In this document: piece by piece, positions 16,563 to 25,202 of the stretch
Position numbering within the stretch: the stretch's first letter is position 1
Layout: the number at the start of each line of letters is the position of its first letter
NCBI GenBank assembly: GCA_050945795.1
Contig: JBMNTP010000015.1
Coordinates: 1 to 44,570, forward strand
Length of the DNA stretch: 44,570 nt
Source: JBMNTP01 sp050945795
GTDB taxonomy: Bacteria; Bacillota; Clostridia; Christensenellales; MGBC116941
Direction of reading: 5' to 3'
Translations under genes and position numbers: made by a program
Notes under the pieces: generated by a model
Told to the model about the DNA's origin: nothing
The model's database searches: none
Seen by the model: only the letters and a program-made list of their open reading frames with translations

Positions 16563-17795
16563 TTGAAGAATAAAATTGCTGTGTTGCTTGCAGTACTTAT
16601 GCTGCTTGGCGCGCTTGCGGGCTGTAAGCCTGCCGCTACGCCGGACGCTTCGGTTCCCCCTGCGGGCACAACCGATGACGCTGGAACGCCGACCGATGAC
16701 GCTGCAGACAAGGACAATCCGTATGACAAGTCCGACAAGATCGTAATCGCCGTTGTAAGTTCCATGACAGGCGAACGGGCTCAGAACGGTATCTTCGCTA
16801 AGGAAGCCATGGATCTGTGGGCCGACCAGGTCAACAGCGAAGGCGGCATCATTGGCAAAACCGTTGAAGTGGTATACGAAGACGACCAGAGCCTCGAGTC
16901 CAGCGCGGCAAACGCTTATCAGAAGGTTCTTAGCCGAGGCGACGTAAACGCCGTTATCCTCAGCACCTTCAGCGCTTTCACGCTCGCGATCGAGCCATAC
17001 GTTCTTGAATACGGCGTGCCGACATTCACAGGCGGCAGCAGTGTTAAAATCCCCGAACTAAAGAACGACTTCCTTTGGCAGATCCGCTACAGCGACGGGC
17101 TGGCCGGCGTTACAATGGCCAGGGCTTCGGTACAGAACCTCAACATGAAAAAGCCGGCTCTGATGCACTCAACCGACTCTTTTGGACAGGGCCTAGCGGA
17201 CGCGACAAAGGCCGAGCTGCTTGAGCTTGGTATCGCTGAGTCGGATATACTTGACCTCGGCTACAGCGTTGGCGAAAAGAACTACGCTCCCATGCTCGCT
17301 CAGATTAAAGACGCCGGCTGCGACGGACTTATCGCTATCGGCCATCAGGTAGAAGGCAGCCTTATAGTAAGCCAGGTAGCTACTGCCGGTTTGAATCTGC
17401 CGCTTATGGGTTCGACAACCTTCTGCTCTGAAATCGTAATTGAGAACGCCGGTGAAGCAGCCAACGGCTGGTACTCGGCCAGCGACTGGACACCCACCGT
17501 ACAGGACGAGCCGGGCAAGAGCTTTGTTGAAGAGTATTCCGCCCGCTATAACAGGAAACCCGACCTGCCGTCGCAGTGCGCATATGACAGCGCCATACTG
17601 ATCAAGGCGGCTATCGAGGCCGGCGAAAGCGCCGATCCTAAGTCCATTAACGAAAATATTAAGCAGCTTAAAGATGTTAAGGGCGTCGCTTCGATATATT
17701 CTCCCAATGCGGATGATCATATCTGCGCTACCACTCAGTTCCTGACCAAGAATATCGACGGAGTTGCTGAAATTCAGGAATTGGTTACCCGCTAA
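16563..17795 (+). CDS. livK: Liv-type ABC transporter substrate-binding lipoprotein
   Basis: Extracytoplasmic solute-binding protein of the type I periplasmic fold (peripla_BP_6), 410 aa. It starts at TTG with GAGGCGGG 7 nt upstream. The lipoprotein signal peptide ends in the lipobox LGALAGC (Cys about 21). A Pro/Ala/Thr/Asp-rich linker of about 35 residues follows, then IVIAVVSSMTGERAQNG, the usual start of the mature domain. The family binds branched-chain amino acids, but also amides, urea, aromatic acids and other small acids. With isomerase/epimerase genes and a diacid-type regulator on both sides, a non-amino-acid ligand is likely here; this is inference. Confidence 0.9.
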   Translation: MKNKIAVLLAVLMLLGALAGCKPAATPDASVPPAGTTDDAGTPTDDAADKDNPYDKSDKIVIAVVSSMTGERAQNGIFAKEAMDLWADQVNSEGGIIGKTVEVVYEDDQSLESSAANAYQKVLSRGDVNAVILSTFSAFTLAIEPYVLEYGVPTFTGGSSVKIPELKNDFLWQIRYSDGLAGVTMARASVQNLNMKKPALMHSTDSFGQGLADATKAELLELGIAESDILDLGYSVGEKNYAPMLAQIKDAGCDGLIAIGHQVEGSLIVSQVATAGLNLPLMGSTTFCSEIVIENAGEAANGWYSASDWTPTVQDEPGKSFVEEYSARYNRKPDLPSQCAYDSAILIKAAIEAGESADPKSINENIKQLKDVKGVASIYSPNADDHICATTQFLTKNIDGVAEIQELVTR

Positions 17796-17819
17796 CCCTC
17801 TATAAAAGACACTTGACGC

Positions 17820-17862
17820 GATTGGAGCTGCGTTGATGAGTATTCACAACTCGGCTCCAATC
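17820..17862 (+). promoter_or_regulatory. intercistronic hairpin livK-livH
   Basis: GATTGGAGC (17820-17828) pairs perfectly with GCTCCAATC (17854-17862), with GTTG/CAAC inside. There is no T tract. Such hairpins stabilise the abundant binding-protein mRNA or reduce read-through into the permease genes. Confidence 0.65.
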
Positions 17863-17923
17863 TGCATTGTGTCAAACTTAGCTGATAATAAGCAGCGGCT
17901 CCAGTTAACAGATGAGGTGAATT

Positions 17924-18787
17924 ATGCTTGTTCAATTGTTTGTATCCGGAATCTCCATGGGCATGATATATGCCTTGATGGCTATGGGGCTGATCCTGAT
18001 AGTCAAGGCGGTCGGTGTGCTGAATTTCGCCCATGGAGATATCTTTGTGTTAGGCTCGTTTATCGCGTATATGTTCATAGAGCAGATGAATCTGCCGTTT
18101 GTAATCGCTTTTGTTTTGGCTACTGCCATATACGTCTTATTCGGCGTAATTTTTATGCTGGCGGTATATTGGCCGCTTAGAGACGCCGCCTGGATTGTAA
18201 CCGTTACGATAAGTACTATCGGTGCTTCCATGGCGCTTAACGAGTCTGTCCGTTTCTTGTGGGGTCCGTTCCCTTTGAATATGCGCCCTATAGTAGGAGG
18301 TGCGCTGACAATAGGGAATATTTCTCTTGAATACCAATACTTGTTTATTATTGGCATTGCGTCGCTGCTTATTTACTTTGTGTTTATGCTTTTTGAAAGA
18401 TCGTTTATCGGCAAGCAGATGCAGGCTACAGCGCAGGACCGTTATGCCGCGGAAATGATGGGTATTCCCACCGTTATCACCATCGCCGGCACATACGGCA
18501 TAAGCATTGCGCTTTCCGGCGTTGGCGGTATGCTCGCGGGCCCGCTGTTCCTTGTATCGCAGTCCCTTAACACTTTCGCGCTTAAAGCCTTTGCCGGCAT
18601 AGTTATAGGCGGCTTTGGCAGTATAAAAGGTGCGGTTGTAGGCAGCCTTCTGATAGGGCTTATAGAAGCGTACAGCACGCTTATCACAACCACATACAAG
18701 GATGCTATGGTGTTCCTTGTGTTGATTCTCGTTCTGATTGTACGGCCGCAGGGTCTGTTCGGCGAAAAGATCGCCGACAAAGCGTAG
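17924..18787 (+). CDS. livH: Liv-type ABC permease, LivH family
   Basis: Integral membrane permease of 287 aa with about eight hydrophobic segments. It opens MLVQLFVSGISMGMIYALMA and carries GVLNFAHGDIFVLGSFIAY, the hallmark of LivH proteins, with the cytoplasmic loop AEMMGIPTVITIAGTYGISIALSGVGG facing the ATPases. RBS GAGGTG. It lies 12 nt before livM and forms a heterodimeric channel with it. Confidence 0.93.
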   Translation: MLVQLFVSGISMGMIYALMAMGLILIVKAVGVLNFAHGDIFVLGSFIAYMFIEQMNLPFVIAFVLATAIYVLFGVIFMLAVYWPLRDAAWIVTVTISTIGASMALNESVRFLWGPFPLNMRPIVGGALTIGNISLEYQYLFIIGIASLLIYFVFMLFERSFIGKQMQATAQDRYAAEMMGIPTVITIAGTYGISIALSGVGGMLAGPLFLVSQSLNTFALKAFAGIVIGGFGSIKGAVVGSLLIGLIEAYSTLITTTYKDAMVFLVLILVLIVRPQGLFGEKIADKA

Positions 18788-18799
18788 GAGGTTATCGAT

Positions 18800-19783
18800 A
18801 TGAATAAACTGAAGAATTATAGGAATTACCTCCTGTTTGTTATTGCATGCGTGGCCTTTATAGTTTTTGTACCCCAAATCGTTCCTAATCCCTACTACCT
18901 GACGGTTATGAACTCCGCCATTATCTACTTCGTAGCCATACTGGGCCTTACGATAGTTTTGGGTATGGGCGGTCAGGTTACGTTCTCTATCGCAGGTACA
19001 TTGGGTATCGGCGCCTTTGCTACCGGTGTCGCAACCGTGCATTACGGGCTGCACCCTTTGATGGGGATACTGATTTCGGTGGTGGTTACGGCATTGTTTT
19101 CCTGGATAATCGGCATTGCGCTTTTCCGTCTTAAGGGCACTTATTTTGCATTCGCTTCCATAGCACTGGTGCAGATAATATACTCGGTGCTTCAGAATTG
19201 GAGTTTTGTGGGCGGTGCTGACGGTGTTTCTAGGATCCCTAATATGGATTTAGGGTTTTTCGTGTGCTCGACAAGGGAGGAATATTTTATCGCCTTTTCC
19301 GTTATCGCCATCGTTTGCGGACTGCTTGTTGAACAGATACGCCGCACTTCGCTCGGACGCGCGCTCGCTTCCATACGCGATGACGAGATTGCAGCAAGGT
19401 GCTTGGGAGTAAATGTGTATCGCACAAAGATTATCTCCCTCATACTAGCCGGAGCTTTCTCGGGCCTTGCCGGAGCGCTGCTGGCATTCCAAAGCACCAA
19501 CATTACATCCGAGCTGTTTACCTTCCGCCAATCGCAGATTTTCCTTGTAATGGGTATGCTAGGCGGTGTAGGCGATACTATAGGCGCACTTATAGGCGCG
19601 GTGGTACTCACGCTGCTACCCGAAATGATGCATGTACTGCAAAATTACTATAAGCTGATTTACGGCGTAGGGATAATTATACTTATGATCTTCATGCCAA
19701 TGGGCATCTCAGGTATGATAAAGAGCATACAAAAATCATTTGCCCGCCGTAAAGAGAATGCGAAACGAGGTGCCGTAAAATGA
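18800..19783 (+). CDS. livM: Liv-type ABC permease, LivM family
   Basis: A 327-aa membrane permease partnering LivH. It has the LivM signatures GLTIVLGMGGQVTFSIAGTLGIGAF and LGRALASIRDDEIAARCLGVNVYRTKIISL, the ATPase-contact loop. RBS TAGGAGG. The C-terminus is Lys/Arg-rich (SFARRKENAKRG), and its stop overlaps the livG start by 4 nt, indicating coupled translation. Confidence 0.93.
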   Translation: MNKLKNYRNYLLFVIACVAFIVFVPQIVPNPYYLTVMNSAIIYFVAILGLTIVLGMGGQVTFSIAGTLGIGAFATGVATVHYGLHPLMGILISVVVTALFSWIIGIALFRLKGTYFAFASIALVQIIYSVLQNWSFVGGADGVSRIPNMDLGFFVCSTREEYFIAFSVIAIVCGLLVEQIRRTSLGRALASIRDDEIAARCLGVNVYRTKIISLILAGAFSGLAGALLAFQSTNITSELFTFRQSQIFLVMGMLGGVGDTIGALIGAVVLTLLPEMMHVLQNYYKLIYGVGIIILMIFMPMGISGMIKSIQKSFARRKENAKRGAVK

Positions 19784-20541
19784 CAAAACCGATTCTACGC
19801 TTGCAAAATGTATGCAAAAACTTCGGCGGCGTAGTAGCTGCGGACGAAGTTAGCTTTTCAGTTGAACCGGGCGAAATCCACGGCCTTATAGGCCCCAACG
19901 GAGCCGGTAAAACTACGCTGCTAAACCTTATAAGCGGCATATATGAAGTTGATTCCGGCGATATATTCTTTAATGAGGAGAATATCACCGCAATACCCGA
20001 CTATAAACGTGCCAGAATGGGCATAAGCCGGACTTTCCAGTCCCCACGTTTTTTGCAGCGTTCCAATATAAGAGAAAACCTGCAAATTGCCACAGACTTG
20101 AAAATGCAGGTAGGGTTTTTCAAATCCTTTTTAGGCCGCAAAGACAGCGAATATGAGCGCGAGCTAAAAGAAATGATGGAGATAGCGGCTTTTGAGATAC
20201 GCCCCAAGGACGACACGTCTTCACTTTCTTATGGACAGCGTAAGCTGCTAGAGATTGTACGCGCTATGCTGGCGCATCCAAAGGCTATGCTGGTAGACGA
20301 GCCGGCGGCGGGTCTTAACGGCTCGGAGCAGGACAAGGCTATGGCGCTGCTGCGACTGGCGGCAAAGCGCGATATAGGCGTTATATTGATAGAGCACTCC
20401 ATGGATATGATTATGAACACTTGCCATAACATCACCGTTCTTAACTTTGGCAAGGTGATTGCGGAAGGTATGCCCCAGGAAATTTCGCGCGACCCGCAGG
20501 TTATAGAGGCTTACCTTGGAAGGAGCGACGACGATGCTTAA
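19780..20541 (+). CDS. livG: Liv-type ABC ATPase, LivG family
   Basis: Cytoplasmic ATP-binding subunit, 253 aa. Walker A is GPNGAGKTT (about 37), the ABC signature is LSYGQRKLLEI, Walker B is AMLVDEPAAGLN and the switch histidine is LIEHSMD. LSYGQ replaces the general LSGGQ, which is normal for LivG. Its last codons overlap the livF start. Confidence 0.94.
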   Translation: MTKPILRLQNVCKNFGGVVAADEVSFSVEPGEIHGLIGPNGAGKTTLLNLISGIYEVDSGDIFFNEENITAIPDYKRARMGISRTFQSPRFLQRSNIRENLQIATDLKMQVGFFKSFLGRKDSEYERELKEMMEIAAFEIRPKDDTSSLSYGQRKLLEIVRAMLAHPKAMLVDEPAAGLNGSEQDKAMALLRLAAKRDIGVILIEHSMDMIMNTCHNITVLNFGKVIAEGMPQEISRDPQVIEAYLGRSDDDA

Positions 20542-21304
20542 AATCACTAATCTTCATTCATATTACGGCCCCATCGAAGCGATTAAAGGACTGGACATGG
20601 AGGTACAGGACGGACAAATAGTCTGTCTTATAGGCAGCAACGGAGCCGGCAAAACCACTTTGCTTAAATCCATATCGGGTTTTATACAGCGCACCGGCAG
20701 CATACTTTGGAATGACGAAGAACTTATAAATAAAAAGGCGAGGGTCATTGCTCAAAAGGGCATAATGCAGGTGCCGGAAGGACGCCATGTCTTCCCCGGC
20801 CTTAGCGTGCGCGACAATCTTGAAATCGGCACCTCCGCTTATCGCAAGCCTTTTAGAAAAGCCGATTTCGACGACGATCTTGAAAACGTATATACTTTGT
20901 TCCCCCGCCTTAAGGAGCGGCGCGACCAGCTTAGCTGGAGCTTGTCGGGCGGAGAACAACAGATGCTAGCTATAGGGCGGGCGCTTATGGGTCGCCCCAA
21001 AATACTGCTGCTGGACGAGCCTTCAATGGGTCTTGCTCCGCTAGTAGTAGCCAATCTGTTTGAAAAAATTGTAGAAATCAATCGTCAGGGCATGACGGTG
21101 CTGTTAATAGAGCAAAACGCGCAGCTCGCGCTTAAAATCTCGAATTACGCGTACGTCATAGAGCAGGGCCAGATTCGCCTTGAAGGCAATCCTAAGGAAC
21201 TGCTTAAGGACAGCAGGCTTGTTGAAGCGTACCTAGGTAAATTCAGTGCCGGCAATAGAGAAAGGGCTCCTGAATGCCCGCCTGATTCAGAATCCGAAGC
21301 TTAA
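20534..21304 (+). CDS. livF: Liv-type ABC ATPase, LivF family
   Basis: Second ATPase subunit, 256 aa. Walker A is GSNGAGKTT, the signature is LSGGEQQMLAIGRALMG, Walker B is ILLLDEPSMGLAP, and the Q/H loop is LLIEQNAQ. The ATG at 20534 is preferred over the upstream in-frame TTG at 20516 because GGAAGGAG lies just before it; it overlaps the livG end by 8 nt. The last ~15 residues (ERAPECPPDSESEA) are an unusual polar tail. A terminator ends the operon. Confidence 0.94.
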   Translation: MLKITNLHSYYGPIEAIKGLDMEVQDGQIVCLIGSNGAGKTTLLKSISGFIQRTGSILWNDEELINKKARVIAQKGIMQVPEGRHVFPGLSVRDNLEIGTSAYRKPFRKADFDDDLENVYTLFPRLKERRDQLSWSLSGGEQQMLAIGRALMGRPKILLLDEPSMGLAPLVVANLFEKIVEINRQGMTVLLIEQNAQLALKISNYAYVIEQGQIRLEGNPKELLKDSRLVEAYLGKFSAGNRERAPECPPDSESEA

Positions 21305-21327
21305 AATTTCCTTGATTATAATTATTA

Positions 21328-21364
21328 AGCCCCTTTCGCTTTTCAAACGAAAGGGGCTCTTTCT
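21328..21364 (+). terminator. intrinsic terminator of the liv-type operon
   Basis: Perfect 11-bp stem AGCCCCTTTCG/CGAAAGGGGCT with a short loop, then CTTTCTT. Confidence 0.9.
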
Positions 21365-21422
21365 TGCCTTATTATAGCTTTTTGCCGATTTAAATGCCGC
21401 CGGGCTTTAACCGATGGCTTTA

Positions 21423-22550
21423 TCAATGCGAATATTCAATATTTTTATGTATGTGAAACGCTATCTGAAGCGGAACGGCATCCATAAAATTGCGTGCGTC
21501 ATATCCGGTGCGCTCTCTAATGCGGTTTAGCCGATATTGCAGCGTATTTTTATGTATAAATAGCTGCTCCGCACTTTTGCCTATGGAGCCGTTGTTGTCG
21601 TACAGTATGCGTATTATCTGATCCCACTCATAAATATCCGCGTCGTCGCATCCATGAAAAAACTTCTCAACAAAATTCATCTTCACTTCATACGGTATGC
21701 TGTCTATAAGCAGCTCTAGCGACAGCTCATCTTGAGTGTAAACGCCCGGCCCTTTTTCCTGTGCCGCCAATCTGCATATGGCGGCGGCGTTTGTATAAGC
21801 GCGGTGGAAATCGCCGTAACCGCCGGTCGGGTTGCTTATGCCGGCGCAAAGGGTTGCCGACAACTCCTGCGATATTAACTCTAACGTGGATTTTACTATT
21901 TCTTTTAAGCTATCTTTGTTCTTAGCGTCGCATACTGCAATTATATTTCTATGCGAAGGAGACATTACCGTCACGTCTTCCGCATGCATATTCTTTTCTA
22001 TCTCATTTATAAGCCTTTCCTCAAGCTGCGGGGTAAACTCGCCGAGCCCCGCCTTAAGCTCATGCGGCAGCAGATACAGCGCAATAACCGCAACTATATG
22101 CGGGCTTTGCAGATTTAAACCCAGCGACACGCTTTGCCGTATAACATTATCGTCTATCGATTCGTTAAAAAGCAGCGCCTCAAATAACGCTGAAATCATG
22201 CCCTTGTGCGAATTACCATCGAATGTTGTCTCTTTGTCAAGATGAAGCCGTATAATCTCGCGTATAGGCTTGCATAGCATCTCAAGCCTGTCTTTAGCGC
22301 CTATTATAGCGAAATTATAACGATTTTCCCTTATAAAAAAAGGCATGAACAGTGCGAACCGCTCCTGGCCATCTAACGATACCGGCTGGCATTCGTCCGA
22401 TACGCCGTCGAGCAGATCGCCGTATTGTATTTGATTAACGGCTTCCAGTGAACCGGCCACCTTTTGCCCGTTTTCATCGAAGATCTCAACGTTGAGACCG
22501 GTCAGTGAAAGCAACTCCATCGAGAGAAAACGCCCATAATTCCACGTCAT
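21423..22550 (-). CDS. CdaR/PucR-family transcriptional regulator
   Basis: A 375-aa regulator. An N-terminal sensing region (NVEIFDENGQKVAGS, about 1-115) resembles the sugar-diacid recognition domain. A central GGDEF-like domain follows (about 150-300), and the C-terminus is the PucR-type helix-turn-helix (NNGSIGKSAEQLFIHKNTLQYRLNRI). CdaR controls glucarate/galactarate/glycerate use in E. coli. The gene is 49 nt downstream of isomerase copy B and convergent with the transporter, so it likely controls the isomerase-transporter locus in response to a sugar acid. The ligand is not known. Confidence 0.82.
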   Translation of the reverse strand: MTWNYGRFLSMELLSLTGLNVEIFDENGQKVAGSLEAVNQIQYGDLLDGVSDECQPVSLDGQERFALFMPFFIRENRYNFAIIGAKDRLEMLCKPIREIIRLHLDKETTFDGNSHKGMISALFEALLFNESIDDNVIRQSVSLGLNLQSPHIVAVIALYLLPHELKAGLGEFTPQLEERLINEIEKNMHAEDVTVMSPSHRNIIAVCDAKNKDSLKEIVKSTLELISQELSATLCAGISNPTGGYGDFHRAYTNAAAICRLAAQEKGPGVYTQDELSLELLIDSIPYEVKMNFVEKFFHGCDDADIYEWDQIIRILYDNNGSIGKSAEQLFIHKNTLQYRLNRIRERTGYDARNFMDAVPLQIAFHIHKNIEYSH

Positions 22551-22599
22551 ATCCCTAGTCTTTCCTTATCCGAAACTTCGTTCAGTTAATCCCGAGAGT

Positions 22600-23442
22600 C
22601 TATTCATTAGAAAGAAATGAGGCGTTGTACTTTTGTATAAACGGACGCAAATACTGCACCGCCTGCAGCGCAGCAGCATTTTCATCGGGTATGGGTAGTG
22701 ACTCCACAGAACCCCAGCCATTAAAACCGGCTTTGTTTAAGCCATCGAATACTTCTTGGAAGTTTATATGCCCCCAACCCGGTGCCAAGCGGTTCGAGTC
22801 GGCAAAATGAACGTATTTGATTTTATCTCCCTGCTCGGCAAGCACATCATAAAAGGATACGTCCTCAATATTCATGTGGAAAAGGTCTGTCATAAGCCCT
22901 ATGTCATAATGAGGCGGGAACCAACTAAGCGCCTGAGAGCATTCTTTTACCGAGTTAATAAAATTAATTTCATACCTGTTAATAGGCTCAAGCAGCAGCG
23001 TCACGCCATCTTGCAGCGCCCTGTCTAAAAGATGCGACATCGAGTTTACGAACATAGCCTCGGCTTGCTCGCGGGTCTGTCCATATGATAGCAGCCCTCT
23101 TGCCCGCCCAATATTGAGCATGGCTCCAAAGCGCTTAGCCACCGAAATAAGCCCCAGCAGCACGTCGATCGCCTGTTGGCGAATCATAATGCTAGGATGC
23201 GTTAAATAGAGGTGCAGCTCTGAATACACTTGGCCGGTGGTAATGCAGCATACCTCCAGATCATACTTAGACAACAGCTTCTCAAGCGGTATATTCTTAA
23301 TATCGTCCTTATGCTTGAGCGCCAGCTCAATACCGTCATATCCCATATCCTTTGCAAGGGGTATCGAGTTTTCAAAGCCGCGCAGCAATACGAATGCATC
23401 TGGTCCGGCTTCCGGCGTTGTAACTCCAATCGCTAATTTCAT
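22600..23442 (-). CDS. sugar phosphate isomerase/epimerase (TIM barrel), copy B
   Basis: A 280-aa paralogue of copy A at 15635. Shared metal/catalytic regions are EPINRYE, DLFHMNIED, HFADSNRLAPGWGH and VESLPIPDE. The upstream ATG at 23454 was rejected because GGAG lies 6 nt before the ATG at 23442 (MKLAIGV). It is first in an operon with the CdaR-type regulator. Two paralogues flanking one transporter suggest two epimers, or successive steps of one route. The leader is long: the nearest good promoter is about 300 nt upstream. Confidence 0.88.
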   Translation of the reverse strand: MKLAIGVTTPEAGPDAFVLLRGFENSIPLAKDMGYDGIELALKHKDDIKNIPLEKLLSKYDLEVCCITTGQVYSELHLYLTHPSIMIRQQAIDVLLGLISVAKRFGAMLNIGRARGLLSYGQTREQAEAMFVNSMSHLLDRALQDGVTLLLEPINRYEINFINSVKECSQALSWFPPHYDIGLMTDLFHMNIEDVSFYDVLAEQGDKIKYVHFADSNRLAPGWGHINFQEVFDGLNKAGFNGWGSVESLPIPDENAAALQAVQYLRPFIQKYNASFLSNE

Positions 23443-23958
23443 GGCTATCTCCATGCTGTGATGTTTATTTGGGCAAAATGCCGCCGCTCGTAATATAAAG
23501 CTGCCGCATTAAAAACCAATCGGAAAAATATTGTATGCTTCCACAGCCTATTAAAGCATACTTCTATCCCCATATCTTAAACTAACAAAGCCGATTATAC
23601 GCGCTTCACGTCAGCATATTAAGTCCCGCTACAGCAAGCGCTATCCGACTCTCTTGCTCTTTATGCTATCCGCCTTCGCCCCAACCAATACATCATTTTA
23701 AAGCTGGACTTCAGGCAAATACGCAATGATTATATTTTTTAAATAATAGCAGTTTTTATATGCTCAGTCAATAAAATACACGCGCCTTATCGCCGCCTTT
23801 GGTGGCGATGAAACAGCATAGTATGAAAAACGACGCATTGCTCACGCCTGCGCCGCTTATGTATCTCATTAATTATGACACGATAGAAAAACATGCCTGA
23901 CCTGCGTCAATAACGCTTTGCCTTTGTCATAAACCGGCAGCAATAGCAACTCTACCTG
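23443..23958. other. 516-bp intergenic region with a long leader
   Basis: Between isomerase B and the GntR gene, both on the minus strand. It holds a good minus-strand promoter (23743-23771) and then about 290 nt of apparent leader without a recognised riboswitch. A small hairpin, CGCC tttggt GGCG, lies near 23791. No convincing ORF. Confidence 0.5.
23743..23771 (-). promoter_or_regulatory. promoter of the isomerase B-regulator operon
   Basis: Minus strand TTGACT (23766-23771), 17-nt spacer, TATTAT (23743-23748). Confidence 0.65.
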
Positions 23959-24693
23959 TCAAACGGCAGATATACCATCGTCATTTCCGGTATTTTCGCT
24001 GTTATTAGAGTTTATGGTGTCTATAAGTTCTGCATATGCGGCTGCACCACGCTCGATATGCTCTTGCAGACTCGCGAGAGTATAGTCCAAATCGCGATTT
24101 TTTAAGCCGAGAAGGATCTCTTCATGAAAGGCGCAGGTGCTACCCGGGTCATCCAGCTTCTTGTTTACTATATGTTTGCGGTTTACCTTCATTATACATC
24201 TGTTTGTGTTATCAAGTATTTGCCACACAAAGAGATACACCTTTACATTTGCCCTTGTAAGAAACGATTCGTGGAATTGGCTGTCTAATTGCATAAACCT
24301 CTCCTGCGAGTCTTCTCCAAGGCAAACACGCGCCTGCTTGAGCAACTCCTCCAGATCGCTTATCCATTTTCTGTATGAAGGGCTGTCCGGCTCCTCAAAT
24401 ATTCTCTTTATAGATTCGGATTCAATAAAATATCTTATACCATAATAATCGCTAAGGTCATGGAGCGAAAAGCCCTGGCATATGGCCCTACCATTTGACG
24501 GTATTTTTACAAGTCCTTCAGTTTCAAGGGTGCGCAGCGCTTCTCTAACGGGGCCTCGACTTACCCCAAAACGCTCTGCCAACTCATTCTCATTAAAATG
24601 AACGCCTTGTCTTATTTTGTTTTCTAAAATTTCCTGACGCAATATATTTGCTATTTTATCAGAGAGATTGGTCTTAATAGAAAATTTCGGCAT
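23959..24693 (-). CDS. GntR-family (FadR/FCD) transcriptional regulator
   Basis: A 244-aa repressor-type regulator. The winged helix is at residues ~10-75 (ENELAERFGVSRGPVREALRTLETEGLVKI, then NGRAICQGFS). The C-terminal FCD ligand domain has FMQLDSQFHESFL and HEEILLGLKNRD, giving the Asp/His residues that commonly bind metal and an organic acid. It is divergent from rhmD, and both promoters carry the same GTCAACAT-type sequence, so it probably represses rhmD and itself and is released by rhamnonate or a derivative (inference). Confidence 0.88.
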   Translation of the reverse strand: MPKFSIKTNLSDKIANILRQEILENKIRQGVHFNENELAERFGVSRGPVREALRTLETEGLVKIPSNGRAICQGFSLHDLSDYYGIRYFIESESIKRIFEEPDSPSYRKWISDLEELLKQARVCLGEDSQERFMQLDSQFHESFLTRANVKVYLFVWQILDNTNRCIMKVNRKHIVNKKLDDPGSTCAFHEEILLGLKNRDLDYTLASLQEHIERGAAAYAELIDTINSNNSENTGNDDGISAV

Positions 24694-24775
24694 TTGTTCA
24701 CACTCATCTCAATATATTTGAACCCGAATTATTAATAAACAAATACTTACAGAAATTCATTCCGTAGTACATCTT

Positions 24776-24804
24776 ATATTAAGTGACTAAATGTAAATTG
24801 TCAA
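24776..24804 (-). promoter_or_regulatory. promoter of the GntR gene with overlapping operator-like site
   Basis: Minus strand TTGACA (24799-24804), 17-nt spacer, TAATAT (24776-24781). The plus-strand sequence GTCAACATATT from 24800 overlaps the -35 and resembles the operator at 24941. Confidence 0.75.
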
Positions 24805-24909
24805 CATATTAAAAATAACAACTTCATAGCCTCATATCTATTATTAATTCAAAAAGCATATTAATAGGCGCAATTCTTATCTCAATATAAAATAAATTTA
24901 AAATAACCA

Positions 24910-24938
24910 TTGAACAGTTCAAATTTATAGAGTATAAT
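24910..24938 (+). promoter_or_regulatory. promoter of rhmD
   Basis: TTGAAC (24910-24915), exactly 17 nt, TATAAT (24933-24938). The leader to the rhmD start is about 260 nt and has no recognised element. Confidence 0.8.
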
Positions 24939-24940
24939 GA

Positions 24941-24960
24941 GTCAACATTAAAATGTTAAC
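24941..24960. promoter_or_regulatory. putative GntR operator at the rhmD promoter
   Basis: GTCAACATTAAAATGTTAAC is an imperfect palindrome (AACATT-AA-AATGTT core) placed at the transcription start, directly after the -10. A related copy overlaps the -35 of the divergent GntR gene. Confidence 0.6.
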
Positions 24961-25202
24961 ATTCAACATCGTGTTTATTCATCAAAATTTATATATCAAA
25001 CAAGAACCGTTTATAGCAAAAACTTAAATCTAGGGCGAAGCAATGCCCTGCACTTAATCTTAATACCCTTAAAGCTGTCTAGCAACATCAAAATCAGGCG
25101 TCGTTGCTACTATGCTTAGTTTCCTCGCTACCAATTTGTTTTCAGTATCGCATTACAAAAAGCGATACAGGCATAAATACTTACTATTTTGGGGGGCATG
25201 CT

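Noticed and set aside
18137..19054. 305-codon minus-strand frame opposite livH/livM
   Set aside because: Antisense of two strongly conserved permease genes; composition (Arg/Lys/Tyr/His-rich) is that of a shadow frame.
23823..23900. 25-codon ORF MKNDALLTPAPLMYLINYDT... in the gap upstream of isomerase B
   Set aside because: No RBS or terminator; too short to distinguish from chance.
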